Origin: JAPPHA01 sp963662705
GTDB taxonomy: Bacteria > Pseudomonadota > Alphaproteobacteria > Rhodobacterales > Rhodobacteraceae
Length of the DNA stretch: 64,000 bases
Assembly (NCBI GenBank): GCA_963662705.2
Contig: OY759767.1
Coordinates: 4,216,001 to 4,280,000, forward strand
Reading direction: 5' to 3'
The notes beneath the pieces are model-generated. The model ran no database searches. It had not been told where the DNA came from and saw only the letters and a list, made by a program, of their open reading frames with translations. Positions 10,086 through 19,511 of the stretch are shown in pieces; the first letter of the stretch is position 1, and every line of letters begins with the position of its first letter. Made by a program: the position numbers and the translations under genes.

Positions 10086-10449
10086 TTTCACGTCCCTTAC
10101 TGTGTCCAAACACGACCACGTTAGCCGAGGTCGCCAAACTCAGCACCACTCTGAGTCTGGCAGCTCATCTCAAAGCGAGTTTCCCATTTACGTGATTGCA
10201 AGTGCAAATCTCTAGACCGGGCAGAAACGGGAACTCTTCTCACTCCCATCGTGATCAGATCGAGTTGTGGATCATGGGCATCACTCACCTAGCCGAGATG
10301 TTCAGTGCGAGCGTTGCCAGGAAAAAGACACTTTTGAGTCACCAAATCGAGTAGGATGCTTTTTCAGGCTCATCCGGGCCTACGCGAAAGACGGGCACAT
10401 GTTGGCAAAGCGATCTTCATGCGCTCCAATCTTCGCCTGTGCTCCGGGG
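10086..10449. other. No recognisable gene
   Basis: Upstream region of the monooxygenase gene. No conserved frame seen; a promoter for the leftward gene should lie in the right-proximal part but I could not pick one with confidence. Confidence 0.4.
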
Positions 10450-10820
10450 CATTGAAGTTCACATCCTGGACATTGTTAGTGCATACGTGGAGCAAGCAAC
10501 ACAGGATTTTGCCACGCCATACGAATTTGCACGGCCACAAGGGAACTCCGCATTCCCGGGCGCAAAACTCTCGATGGTCAATGCCGTCAAGGGGCCAACG
10601 CCTGGCACTTCCTGCCAACGCATCGCCGTACCCGCCCCCTCCGCCTGCGCGTTGAGAGCCTCGGTCCGGGTCTCCATCCTCTCTCATTCCCGGCAGCCTG
10701 AATCAGCAGATCCCGACTCTGCGCAACAAACATTGCGGAGAGGTCGCAAGCGGGATCTTCGATTGTCGCGTCGATCAGTTTCAGGCGGGCGGGCAAATGA
10801 CGAGACGTCGATGCGCACAT
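10450..10820 (-). pseudogene. IS110/IS1111-family transposase fragment
   Basis: The minus strand holds the C-terminal Transposase_20 signature (WQEVPGVGPLTALTIE, then FPCGR) with the preceding helical part (ARLKLIDATIEDP) in another frame. The helix-hairpin-helix GVGPLTA motif is diagnostic of IS110-type serine/DEDD recombinases. The N-terminal catalytic DEDD domain and the end of the protein are missing. Confidence 0.75.
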
Positions 10821-10849
10821 TAGGGTTCGTCACGAAATTCCCGATACAT

Positions 10850-11362
10850 TGACAAGATTCAGAAGCAATGTGTTGTTCCAGTCGCCGTGCAAGTCAGCAC
10901 GCCGGATATCTAGCGGTTCGATCTCAAATTTGCTGATCTCGATGCCAGTTGGGTATTCGTTCGTGTCCCGGTCACAGTAGACCTTCAGCCCCGTGCCGGC
11001 TTTGGTGGAAACGATCAGGTTGATGATGGATTTGAACCTGTACGGGGGGTTGCCACGTCAGTTCTGCCTGATAATGAAGGAATACAGCCGATGTTCAATT
11101 TGTTCCACTTGCTCGTGCCGGGCGACAGATGGCACACGTTAATCTCGATGCCGAGTTCGCGCACGAACTTCTGCAGTTCGACCTTCCACAGCCGGACGCG
11201 GTTCGCGTTGGAGCCGCCACAGTTGAAGGTGATGAGCAACTTCCGGGCCTTGAGATATCGCTCCTTTCGCAAATGGTGGCACCAGCGCAGGACGCTCTCA
11301 ACCGCAAACTGAGATGCACTCCATGAAGAAATCTGTCGACGGTGGCGGCCTTGCTGTTTCAA
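10850..11362 (-). pseudogene. ISAzo13-family transposase C-terminal fragment
   Basis: Minus-strand peptides ARKLLITFNCGGSN, then RLWKVELQKFVRELGIEINV, CHLSPGTSKWN, and, in a second frame, INLIVSTKAGTGLKVYCDRD and LHGDWNNTLL follow the order of the ISAzo13 (Rhodopirellula-type) transposase C-terminus. A frame change occurs near 11050. The N-terminal half is absent, so this is a dead remnant. Confidence 0.8.
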
Positions 11363-11557
11363 TTGGCTCTAACAGTGAAGCGCAACTTGAACTCCCTTCG
11401 CCACGGTTTCCAAAACCGTTGACACCGACAATTCGAACCAACCATAATTGAACCCATCAACCCACGCGGGGCAGTTGCAACTGCCTTTTCGCCCCAATAG
11501 TTAAAACGGGCGAAAGTGCGAAAATTGCGAATTTGTGAAACTGAAGAGACCAAATTG

Positions 11558-12688
11558 ATGCCACAAACAAACTGTCTCAACAGCGTTAAGATTCTAAGCT
11601 TCAAAGGTCTAAAGGATATCGAACTTGAAGACCTAGGGAACTTCAACGTCATTTTAGGAAAAAATGATGTTGGGAAAACGTCCATCTTGGAGGCTCTTTT
11701 TCTTGTCACCGGATTTACAAATCTCACTCTGCCGATGCGGGTACACAATCATCGTAACCTGATCGTTCAATCAATTGATGACCTAAGAAATTTTTTTTAC
11801 CGACTTGACGTAGATACACCAATTGAGTTGATTGCTAAATCAAATTCCCTACGGGAACAACGAGAGCTATTGATTTCAGCGCCATATTCAACGGCATCGA
11901 GAGGAATCGGTCCGCAAGAAATCAAACACACGACCCTAGCGACTGAGGCACAAAATGGTGACGCAACATTCGCTGGGAAACAACTCTCAACAGGTTCACC
12001 CAAGACGCGCAAGCTACGTTACGAAGGTAAGTTTCGCAACGATTCCGGTGGTTTTCGCCAATTTGTAGGCGAAATCGAATTTCTTTCTACTAGTGAGGTA
12101 TTGCCAACACCTGTTTCGAATGAAGACCTCGAATTGGTAATTCCGGCTCGCATCATCATGCCAGGGATAGGTTATGATGTTTCGGCCGTCGCCGAGTTAA
12201 TTGTTAACAAACAAGACGATGTGCTTTTGGACCTGCTCCGCACGATAAACCCGGAAATACGAAAAATTGCGGTAAGTGGAAACACAGCTTATCTGGATTT
12301 GGGTTTAGAAAAGCTTGTCCCTCTCAACATGTTTGGTGGTGGCACAGTTCGGACAGTGAGTATTCTATCTCACTGTATTTTAGGACAAACTAGAGTGTTG
12401 CTAATTGATGAACTCGAAAACGGATTCCATTATACTGCGCTGAGCATTCTGTTAAAATCACTTTTGGCGTTGGCAAATCGAGAGAACGTGCAGATTGTAA
12501 CTACGTCGCACAGCATCGAGATACTAAAGACTTTACAGGGCATTCTACAAGACAAGGAATTTTCATCCCATCAAAGTTCGACAGTTTGTTATACGCTTGA
12601 TTTCGATCTGGACGGAAATGTAAGACCATACAGATACGAATTTTCTGAATTTGATCACTGCATAAACAATGAAATTGAGATCAGGTAA
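11558..12688 (+). CDS. OLD-like AAA ATPase (putative defence system, ATPase subunit)
   Basis: A 376-residue ABC/SMC-type ATPase of the kind found in overcoming-lysogenisation-defect (OLD) and related anti-phage systems. Walker A GKNDVGKT is at residues 34-41, a signature-like GGGTVRTVSIL at about 260-270, Walker B LLIDE at 281-285 and the H-loop TTSHS at 315-319. There is no fused nuclease domain; the TOPRIM part is encoded by the next gene, which starts inside this stop codon (TAATG). I chose the ATG at 11558 over a GTG at 11516. Base composition is clearly more AT-rich than the neighbours, which suggests horizontal acquisition. The phage-sensing role is inference from family and context. 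Confidence 0.85.
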   Translation: MPQTNCLNSVKILSFKGLKDIELEDLGNFNVILGKNDVGKTSILEALFLVTGFTNLTLPMRVHNHRNLIVQSIDDLRNFFYRLDVDTPIELIAKSNSLREQRELLISAPYSTASRGIGPQEIKHTTLATEAQNGDATFAGKQLSTGSPKTRKLRYEGKFRNDSGGFRQFVGEIEFLSTSEVLPTPVSNEDLELVIPARIIMPGIGYDVSAVAELIVNKQDDVLLDLLRTINPEIRKIAVSGNTAYLDLGLEKLVPLNMFGGGTVRTVSILSHCILGQTRVLLIDELENGFHYTALSILLKSLLALANRENVQIVTTSHSIEILKTLQGILQDKEFSSHQSSTVCYTLDFDLDGNVRPYRYEFSEFDHCINNEIEIR

Positions 12689-13245
12689 TGCCATACGATA
12701 GACTGATCCTCGTCGAAGGAGATGACGATAAGGTTTTTTTGGACTGTGTATTACAAAAATTCTGCATACAAAATGTAAGTGTAGAACGCATTGGCGGAGG
12801 AATTGATAGTCTACACTTAGTCCGAAACAAAATCCTGCGTGCCAAAGCTAGCGGCCGGCGAGTTTTTGCAATTTTTGATACCGATACGAATTTCGAACAA
12901 AAACATACAGATTGCTTAAACACGATAAATACTCAGGAACTTCCCATCGAAGATTTTTTTCTGATACCAAATGGGCATTGTCCGGGAAATTTAGAAACCT
13001 TGCTCCAAGGTATTGCTTCAAATCCACACGATCGGATTTACGATTGCTTAGTTCAATATGAAGAATGCCTTCATGGATTAAACGAAGACTATCGCAAGGT
13101 GCCTATGAAAGGGAAAGTCTATGCCTATTGCGAGGCATTGGGTATTGCTCCAAAGCCGTCTGATCGAAACTATTCGGACCTAAATTTTTGGAATCTAGAT
13201 GCTGAGATCTTGCTACCATTAAGGAATTTTCTAGCACACTTATAA
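12688..13245 (+). CDS. TOPRIM-fold protein (DUF3226-like), partner of upstream ATPase
   Basis: A 185-residue protein that begins with the TOPRIM glutamate motif (LILVEGDDDK, E10) and carries the metal-binding DxD in FDTDT (D64, D66). The segment FFLIPNGHCPGNLETLL matches the P-N-G-LE-LL pattern of DUF3226 proteins. The fold is that of topoisomerase/OLD nucleases, so it is the likely nuclease effector. Its ATG overlaps the ATPase stop by one base, so translation is coupled. Similar ATPase-plus-TOPRIM pairs (PARIS AriA/AriB, AbiL) defend against phage; this pair is not an obvious member of either. The gene looks intact. Confidence 0.75.
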   Translation: MPYDRLILVEGDDDKVFLDCVLQKFCIQNVSVERIGGGIDSLHLVRNKILRAKASGRRVFAIFDTDTNFEQKHTDCLNTINTQELPIEDFFLIPNGHCPGNLETLLQGIASNPHDRIYDCLVQYEECLHGLNEDYRKVPMKGKVYAYCEALGIAPKPSDRNYSDLNFWNLDAEILLPLRNFLAHL

Positions 13246-13749
13246 CCAGGACATTTTCACTCATTCACGAACTTCACGTCACCAATGCTAAACTCGGTTG
13301 CACGTGGAACCTGTTCCGGCTTGACGGAACCCCGTTTCTCCGTTCAACCGGACTGGTACAGGCCTCCTTTCTTCTTTGTGTCGCGACGACTGGAGGTTCC
13401 TGCGCATCTGACAGAACGTTTTTTGTCAAGATGCGGAGACAGAGTCTCGAGACGACGCCGGATGCTCTTGACCACATCCGCAACCAAGTGAATCACTTTT
13501 CGATCCACCCGACAGGGTTCCCACTGCGACAAGACGATTCGCTTATTTCGCAACGAGCCCTTAGCGTTCATTGCGCTACCGCATATTCGCAGTATGCCGC
13601 TTACATTTACTCATTTTGGCAATCCCGTCCGTTGAACCAATCAGATAATTTCGGGCGAGAACGAAGCCTTTGAGCCTTGCCGGGTAGCCGGCACCGGTTT
13701 TGACGATCACGCCATCTCGATTGCCGTGAGGACAAGGCAAGAGCCTGAA
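13246..13749. other. No recognisable gene
   Basis: Downstream flank of the AT-rich pair, returning to higher GC. No terminator hairpin or conserved frame was recognised. Confidence 0.4.
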
Positions 13750-13970
13750 AGCATCAGATCTCGACTATGTCATTGTCGGAGCCGGCTCCGCCTGGTGTGT
13801 GCTCGCCAACCGCCTGAGCGCCAATTGAACGAAAAAGGTCTGCCTGATCAAAGGAGGCGGGAGTGACAAGAGTCTGCGCGTGCGCGTTCCCGCCGCGATT
13901 CTTTCCTTGTATGGAAATCTAATATCTGGCTACGGGTACACGAGGGTTGCGCAACCCCGTCTGAACAACC
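13750..13970 (+). pseudogene. N-terminal fragment of a GMC (choline dehydrogenase-type) oxidoreductase
   Basis: The plus strand encodes the dinucleotide-binding start of the family, DYVIVGAGSAWCVLANRLSA, then an in-frame TGA, then KKVCLIKGGGSDKSLRVRVPAAI. The conserved GAGSAGC has become GAGSAWC. Similarity ends after about 70 codons. Typical enzymes have 530-560 residues, so only the first eighth survives. Confidence 0.8.
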
Positions 13971-14064
13971 GGAACAATCCGGTCTTAGCTTCTGAGGGAC
14001 TTGCCTCGACACCACTCGCACCAGAGCGTTCGACACAATCACTAAAGTCAATGGAGAAGGCCGC

Positions 14065-14540
14065 CGCTTGAAGCCCGGGTTTAATGACTTCATGTCATCG
14101 ATCGCCGATCCACACGATTCCGTCGTCGAGCTTCGGCAAGGAGAGCACGAAATCGTCAGTCAGATTGCAGAGCGCCTGATCTTTAAGCATTCCAGTCGTG
14201 ATGACCTCACGCACGCTTGAGCCGTCAAGGTAGTCGGAAAGGTAATGAACCCTTGCCAAATTGCGGCCAACTCAATTTCCGGCCGCTAGGACGTTCACAT
14301 CACCTTTTGGCGCTAACGAGCTTCCGTCGAAAACATTCTTCTGCGTTAGGGGCTTGAAAACACACTTCGGAGCAAACTGGATGGTCTTGTTGATCATGCG
14401 ATGAAAACCAGCGTTGTCTTGTTTTCACGAACGCCGACCTGCAGGCTGGTATTGAGGTGCGCCTTTACTTTACTCTCGTCATGCAGCTACACGCGCCGGC
14501 GCGCTGGAATTCGATCGAGTTACCAGCGACGGTATGAGGG
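14065..14540 (-). pseudogene. Decayed unknown gene, copy 2 of a diverged pair
   Basis: It aligns base by base with 3389-3862 in the same orientation with many substitutions and small indels. The clearest shared frame (about 14095-14265) reads LARVHYLSDYLDGSSVREV, then TGMLKDQALCNLTDDFVLSL. Frames break near 14290 and 14380. I cannot name the family. Confidence 0.4.
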
Positions 14541-15619
14541 CTCGGGCGGTCTCGCGCACGACTCGCTCCCAGTTCATCCGGTGACTACCCTATCCTTGCG
14601 CGACGGCGGAGTAACGCACTCCGAGTGATTGCGATCGCGATTAAACCAACGCCGAATGCAGATTTCATTATCCGCACAAAAATGGATCGCCGACAACGAA
14701 AGCGAGGAGTTGGAAGCGGTGCGTGACTGTGTCCGACTCGGCGGGATTCCTGGTGCTCATAGCCCCCAGTGCGAACGACCGGGTGCCCTATTCCATGGGA
14801 AAAGTCCGAGACCCATCCTCCATGCTAACGGTCGCGCTCGAACTCGGTTCATCGGGTTTGTGCGCACACTTCTGGAGAGAGAGGCGCGAGATAGCGCCCG
14901 ATGACAACCGCCTACCAAAATCGTCTCAAAGAAATTTCATAGGGCTTGGCAGGAATTCCCGCTTTTCCAGTGCGTCCAATGAATCTGGTTGCCGAACAGG
15001 TGAAATCGGGAAAGACCGCTTGCACCCGCATGACTGTCGACTGGCTTGACCGCATGCTCCGATGCTGTACGCGAATTCATTTGCTGACCTCTGAAATGCG
15101 TGTTTTCATGCTTGTTCTTCCTGAACGTGGCTTCCTTCCTGGTTCGAATTCGGAGCTGAGTCGTGAAACTGTATGGCATCAATGCAATTCCTCCCGAAGC
15201 CCGAGTCACAAAAGTCTTCGACATGATCGTTCACACGGGATTAGTGAACCTCGGATGGCGCAGGTGCCATTCGATCGACAAACAGTCGCAGGAAGCCAAG
15301 CGCAAGTTCGCAGAGATGGCGCCAGACGAAGCAAACGCAATCTAGGCGTCCAGGTTTCGACAAGCGCCGTCCTTTGTGACATCGGCGGCAGTGATGAAGT
15401 CAATTCCCGTTTTGCGGCAATCCGGTGATCCACGAGGAAGAATAATTGCGACATGGACTAGATGTGGTCGGTCAGTGTTGGCGCCTGCAAAATCAGGGAA
15501 CGTAGCCACCAACAACCGTCAGGATTGTTCGACCAGATCAGGATCCTCACTCGTCTAGCGATCGGGGCCGTCAATTCTGTCGGAATACACTACGATGATG
15601 GCGGCCTCAATCGTACTGA
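14541..15619. other. Long stretch without a recognisable gene
   Basis: Frames are short and overlapping. A 60-codon plus-strand frame at 15163-15345 (begins MKLYGINAIPPEARVTKVF) has a protein-like composition but no family I know and no convincing ribosome binding site. The right end is the target of the ISAs1 insertion. Confidence 0.4.
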
Positions 15620-15629
15620 CACAATACTC

Positions 15630-17761
15630 CAGGAACATTCTTTTGTTCTGACTGAGTTGTGTGAGGTGATGGAGATTTTGCCTTGAGCCGGCATTCAAGC
15701 TGGATCCGGCCGTGACATTGTTTGTCATTTGTGTGGTCTGGGGAATGTTCGCTTGCCGTGGACGGCTGTCATGGCTCTGCCCGGGTCCGCTGATGGGGTT
15801 TTCGGTCCTGTCGGGCACAGGTGTTCGCACCGCGCCGCTCGACGGCGCGTCCGGGTGGTTTCTGCTCCAGGTTTGCGTCTGCGGGATTATGCGGTTGGCG
15901 CGATCAGGATCGCGTCGAGGGCCTCCTGCGCCCGTGCGGCATAATGGCGATTGGCCTCGGGCATGAAACGGAAGCGGCCGCCGCAGCGCACGATGGCGAT
16001 GGCCGCGTTGGTCAGGCAGGCGAGATTGCGTGGCATGTGCCGCACATACGCCCGGCATCGGTCTTCGTCGTAGGTGAAGTCTCGAACGTAGTGGACCCGG
16101 TTCTCGATGTGCCAGTGGTTGCGCACCAGGTCCAGCAATTCCTCGGGTCCGGCACGCGCGGCGTCGAGCGAGGTCAGGCTCCAGATCACTTCGGTGCTGC
16201 GCGCGCCGGTCTTGATGACCTCACGCTCGCGCGCGATGCACAGTGCCTGCTGGCGTCCGTGGAGAGCGGCGTATCCGTCCCATTCGGCGCCGGAGAGGTC
16301 GACGACGGCACAGCGGCGTCGCTCGATCCGGCCATGGCCCTTGTCGATGGTTTCGTGCCAGGGCGCGTTGGTGAAGTCGATCGCCTTGAGCTCGTTGTGG
16401 ATGGTTTCCTGGTTGTCCTTGATGGCGCTGAGCACATAATCGGCACCGCTCTCGAGCAGGTAACGCGCGGTCTCGTGCTGGGCATGCATCGCGTCGAGGG
16501 TGACGGTGCGCCCGGCGAGACCGAGCCCGCTGGTGAGTTTGCGCACGGCCGGGATTTCGTTGCTCCTGGCATCGACCTCGACCTGCTTGAGGACCAGTCC
16601 GGTCCCGTGCTCGACCGCGGCGACCATCATGCGCCGTCCGTCTTCGGTCTGCTTCGAGGCGCCCCGGATGTCCTTTCCGTCCATGGCCACGGGGGCATGT
16701 GCGTCGCCGTGCTGGGCGGTCCATTGGCTGATGGCGTTGTCCAGCGTGTCGGGCGGCAGCTGGGCGAGGATGGTGTGGAAGGTGGTGGTGGTCGGCGCGG
16801 TGTAGCGTTGCTTGCTCTCGCTCCAGAACGCGCCCACGGCCTCGAGTTGCTCCTGCGCGAGCAGGGCGGCGAACTGGGCGAAGGCGGTCACGCCGCGGTA
16901 GCCGGCAAGCCGGGCCGCGACCGCGATCGCCAGAATGGTCCTGAGCGGATAACGCTTGCCCCGGGCATGGCGGCACTCGGGCACGTCGCCCAGGCATTCG
17001 AACAGGCTGCGCAGCCGCGGCGTCGCCATCGGTTCGCCGTGTTGCCCGGCCCCCCAGTGTGGCGGTGTCTCGCTCCGGCTCAGCGCCTGCGTGGCGCCCT
17101 CTGTCAGTTCGTACACGAAGATCTCCTTGGGTTGGCCGTGATGGCGCCAGCGCGCCGCGCCGCCGGGTTCGCGGGCGAAGCCGCGCGTGAAGCCCAGGGA
17201 GCGCCAGTTCGACGCGCGGTAGCAGGTCCCGGCAAAGAGCGCCGGGTCCACGAACGTCTCCGCCAGAAACACCGGAAAGCCGTGAACCGCCTGCATGTCC
17301 GCAGACAGCCGCCGCAGGCTCAGCCCCAGAACCCGCGAGGCCAGGTTGTGCACCCGTTCGGGCGTGAGAATGACGAAACGGGAATTGTTGGCGATCAGGT
17401 GCAGACGACGGAACTGCTGCTCGGACGTCCAGCCGATCCAGCGGTCGCGCGCAGCCAGCTTGAAGGCGCCGGATTGCCAGCCGATCAGTGCGAGCCAGGT
17501 CTCACCATGCACCGCGACATGGCGCAGGCCCTTGCCGAACACGCCATGGAACGACAGGTAATGGTGCTCCTCCACCAAACGGTCCCAGCGCCGGTGCTCC
17601 CGATCACCCCAGGTCGGGCGCACCGAAACAGAACGCAAGTCGATAAACGAATCAGGGGCCGGCAGCGTCTCCATGAACCGCACAGTGCCATAGCGAAAAC
17701 AGAATGGCCAGTACCTGTATCAGGTCAAACTCATCGCTATGCGAAAAAAAGAATAGCCCTG
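15630..17761 (-). mobile_element. ISAs1-family insertion sequence, copy 1, complete
   Basis: The element is 2132 bp. Its left end begins CAGGAACATTCTTTTGTTC and its right end, read inward, begins CAGGGCTATTCTTTTGTTC, 16 of 19 bases matching. It is bounded by a perfect 10-bp duplication, CACAATACTC, at 15620-15629 and 17762-17771. The internal sequence is nearly identical to the copy at 54572-56703, so both moved recently. The target lies in sequence without a recognisable gene. Confidence 0.95.
15887..17683 (-). CDS. ISAs1-family transposase with N-terminal DruA-like (DUF4338) domain
   Basis: At 598 residues this is about 220 longer than a typical ISAs1 transposase. Residues about 30-170 match DUF4338, the family of Druantia protein DruA: LVEEHHYLSFHG, then KLAARDRWIGW, NNSRFVIL, VFLAETFVDP and GTCYRASNW. 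Residues about 222-320 are the DDE_Tnp_1-associated domain. The catalytic DDE core follows: D335 in VAMDGKDIRG, D397 in TLDAMHAQ and E527 in NHWHIEN. The single frame is intact. The DruA-like part may help recognise ends or target; that is inference. Confidence 0.9.
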   Translation of the reverse strand: MRFMETLPAPDSFIDLRSVSVRPTWGDREHRRWDRLVEEHHYLSFHGVFGKGLRHVAVHGETWLALIGWQSGAFKLAARDRWIGWTSEQQFRRLHLIANNSRFVILTPERVHNLASRVLGLSLRRLSADMQAVHGFPVFLAETFVDPALFAGTCYRASNWRSLGFTRGFAREPGGAARWRHHGQPKEIFVYELTEGATQALSRSETPPHWGAGQHGEPMATPRLRSLFECLGDVPECRHARGKRYPLRTILAIAVAARLAGYRGVTAFAQFAALLAQEQLEAVGAFWSESKQRYTAPTTTTFHTILAQLPPDTLDNAISQWTAQHGDAHAPVAMDGKDIRGASKQTEDGRRMMVAAVEHGTGLVLKQVEVDARSNEIPAVRKLTSGLGLAGRTVTLDAMHAQHETARYLLESGADYVLSAIKDNQETIHNELKAIDFTNAPWHETIDKGHGRIERRRCAVVDLSGAEWDGYAALHGRQQALCIAREREVIKTGARSTEVIWSLTSLDAARAGPEELLDLVRNHWHIENRVHYVRDFTYDEDRCRAYVRHMPRNLACLTNAAIAIVRCGGRFRFMPEANRHYAARAQEALDAILIAPTA

Positions 17762-17771
17762 CACAATACTC

Positions 17772-18227
17772 CGAGCAATTCATTTGGTATACTTGCCCGG
17801 AAGACCAATCCAACGCCGGACAGTGCCGATACGAAACGTCGCGGAGTCAAACCCGACAGCGTTGTCAGTGTGCCGGCAAGCGATTGCGGGTGCGCCATTT
17901 TCATTTACAGCGACGATGCAGACCTTATGGCTTTCCCAACCTACACTACACACCCAGAACTACGATCGATTCCGCAGAAACAAAAACACGGACAGCAACC
18001 ACCCTTGGGAGGAGTGGTCAACAATTTTGTGGAAACCGAATGAGCTTCCGAACCGCCTGATTTTCGGAGAATGTACCTGAGATTGCGAGGGTTCGGAAAG
18101 ATTATTCAGAGGTGGTCTGGATCATAACCCCGGCAGAATTCATTTTTCCAACGGACGGTACGACTGACTCTGGCCCTACCACTTGAGTTTACGCGTGTAT
18201 TTTCCGTTGATGCACGGAACGAAAGAA
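17772..18227. other. No recognisable gene
   Basis: Right flank of the ISAs1 insertion. The plus frame that emerges from the element (to 18043) shows no family resemblance. The region ends at the terminator hairpin of the porin gene. Confidence 0.4.
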
Positions 18228-18261
18228 GGTGCGCAACAACCAATAGGAATTGCTGCGCACC
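18228..18261 (-). terminator. Hairpin downstream of porin 1
   Basis: GGTGCGCA at 18228-18235 pairs with TGCGCACC at 18254-18261, leaving an 18-base loop. It lies 32 bases past the porin stop on the minus strand and is followed in that direction by a T-rich TTCTTTC. On the plus strand it is followed by ATTTTT, so it may work both ways. Confidence 0.65.
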
Positions 18262-18292
18262 CGTAATTTTTCAGTAGCCAATTGGCGTTCCG

Positions 18293-19408
18293 TCAGAAGC
18301 TGAAAGCCAGGCCAGCGGACCAGCTGTTCTTCTTCACATTCGTGTCGGTACCGTCGGCGGCGAGGAAATCGCGCTTTTCAGTTCCAGAGCCAAAACCGGC
18401 CTGGAACGCGACACCCTCACCAAGGCCGTAGACCACCGCGAGACCGGCACCGGAATTGGTTTCCGTACGCGTCGCAAATGTCTCCACCGTCGAAGCCGTA
18501 TCAAAACCGTCAACTTTCGTCGTCGTACGGCCAGCGTTCACGCCGATGGTCAGGTTATCGACCGTGTACGCAATTCCAACGGCAGTATACGTGGACTTCG
18601 AAATAGTGTCGTCGTCACCAGCGTTTGCGGCCCCGATGGATGTTTTGTAGGTGTCGTTGGTGTAATTGCCAACGATCGAAAAACCGTTGCCCATGTCAGC
18701 CGAGATGCTCACACCGAGAATCGATCCAGTGTGTTTTTCGTCATCAGTCACGGCCTCAAGTGCCCCGGTATCCATCCTTTTTCCACTCTGGTAACCAAGG
18801 CCAACACCCATGCCGATACCGCCAACATCGCCAGACCACGCAACACCCACACCGAATGCGGATCCATCGTAATCGGTGTCTGCTGTGAAGGCAGTCCCGG
18901 TTCCACCGCCGGTCATGTCACCTTCAGTTTGCTCAGCAGAAACAGAAGCTGTGACGCCACCGATCGAGTAGTCGTAGCGGAGAATGGCGCCGCCGTGGCT
19001 GGAGAACCCATCATGACCCGAATTGCCACTGTAGCCGGGGTGACTTGTGTGGTCGTCGGCAATCGCCGTGGCGGATCCGACTTCTGTGAGCGCCTTGTCA
19101 AAAGCGCCGTCGGTATTACCAAGCGTCAAAGTGCCAAACGCTCCACTGATGTGGACGGCTCCTTCCGTGCCGTCATCACCAGCACGATATTTGCCCGCAT
19201 TATGGAAGTCCGCTGACGCGCCGAACGACAGCCCGGTGTCGGTCGCGCCCGAGAGGCCGAATTTGACCCGGATGTCGCGATGAAGTTTCGCATCCATGCC
19301 CTTTTCACCGGAAACACCGAGTTCGGCGGAACCGGTGACCGATACATCGGCGGCGGCCATGCCGCCAGCAACAACCAGCGAAGTTGTTGCGAGAACCAAT
19401 CGTTTCAT
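18293..19408 (-). CDS. Porin (Rhodobacter-type, 16-stranded), porin 1
   Basis: A 371-residue outer-membrane porin. The signal peptide (LVLATTSLVVAGGMAAADV, cleaved after the AAA at about residue 20) is followed by alternating beta strands with the family sequences FGLSGATDTGLSFGASADF, then GKYRAG, the eyelet segment GAFGTLTLGNTD and the terminal strand WSAGLAFSF ending in phenylalanine, needed for BAM assembly. The first 75 codons are nearly identical in nucleotide sequence to porin 2 (20900-21931), while the extracellular loops and later strands differ. Leader AAAAGGAAAA precedes the ATG. It is transcribed away from the recombinase segment. Confidence 0.92.
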   Translation of the reverse strand: MKRLVLATTSLVVAGGMAAADVSVTGSAELGVSGEKGMDAKLHRDIRVKFGLSGATDTGLSFGASADFHNAGKYRAGDDGTEGAVHISGAFGTLTLGNTDGAFDKALTEVGSATAIADDHTSHPGYSGNSGHDGFSSHGGAILRYDYSIGGVTASVSAEQTEGDMTGGGTGTAFTADTDYDGSAFGVGVAWSGDVGGIGMGVGLGYQSGKRMDTGALEAVTDDEKHTGSILGVSISADMGNGFSIVGNYTNDTYKTSIGAANAGDDDTISKSTYTAVGIAYTVDNLTIGVNAGRTTTKVDGFDTASTVETFATRTETNSGAGLAVVYGLGEGVAFQAGFGSGTEKRDFLAADGTDTNVKKNSWSAGLAFSF

Positions 19409-19487
19409 GATTGCTTTTCCTTTTGAAGTTTTTCTTGTTGAGGGTTATCTTGGTTTGCGAGACCGGATCTAAACCTCTTCAATCCTC

Positions 19488-19511
19488 TTCCGATATTCAT
19501 CCATATCGGAA
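19488..19511. repeat. Dyad site L upstream of porin 1 (candidate recombination site)
   Basis: Arms TTCCGATA and TATCGGAA enclose an 8-bp spacer TTCATCCA. The site at 20813-20836 has the same arms and, read on the other strand, spacer TTCATCCT. The arms are perfectly inverted while the spacer is asymmetric, as in tyrosine recombinase core sites. It lies 79 bases upstream of the porin 1 start. It could instead be an operator for a dimeric regulator. Confidence 0.75.

Noticed and set aside
10267..10455. Short plus-strand frame upstream of the IS110 relic
   Set aside because: No ribosome binding site, no family resemblance, within debris.
15821..18043. 740-codon plus-strand frame across the ISAs1 copy (and its 652-codon equivalent at 54763-56721)
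   Set aside because: It is antisense to the transposase gene; the GC-rich gene creates an open opposite frame. No family resemblance.
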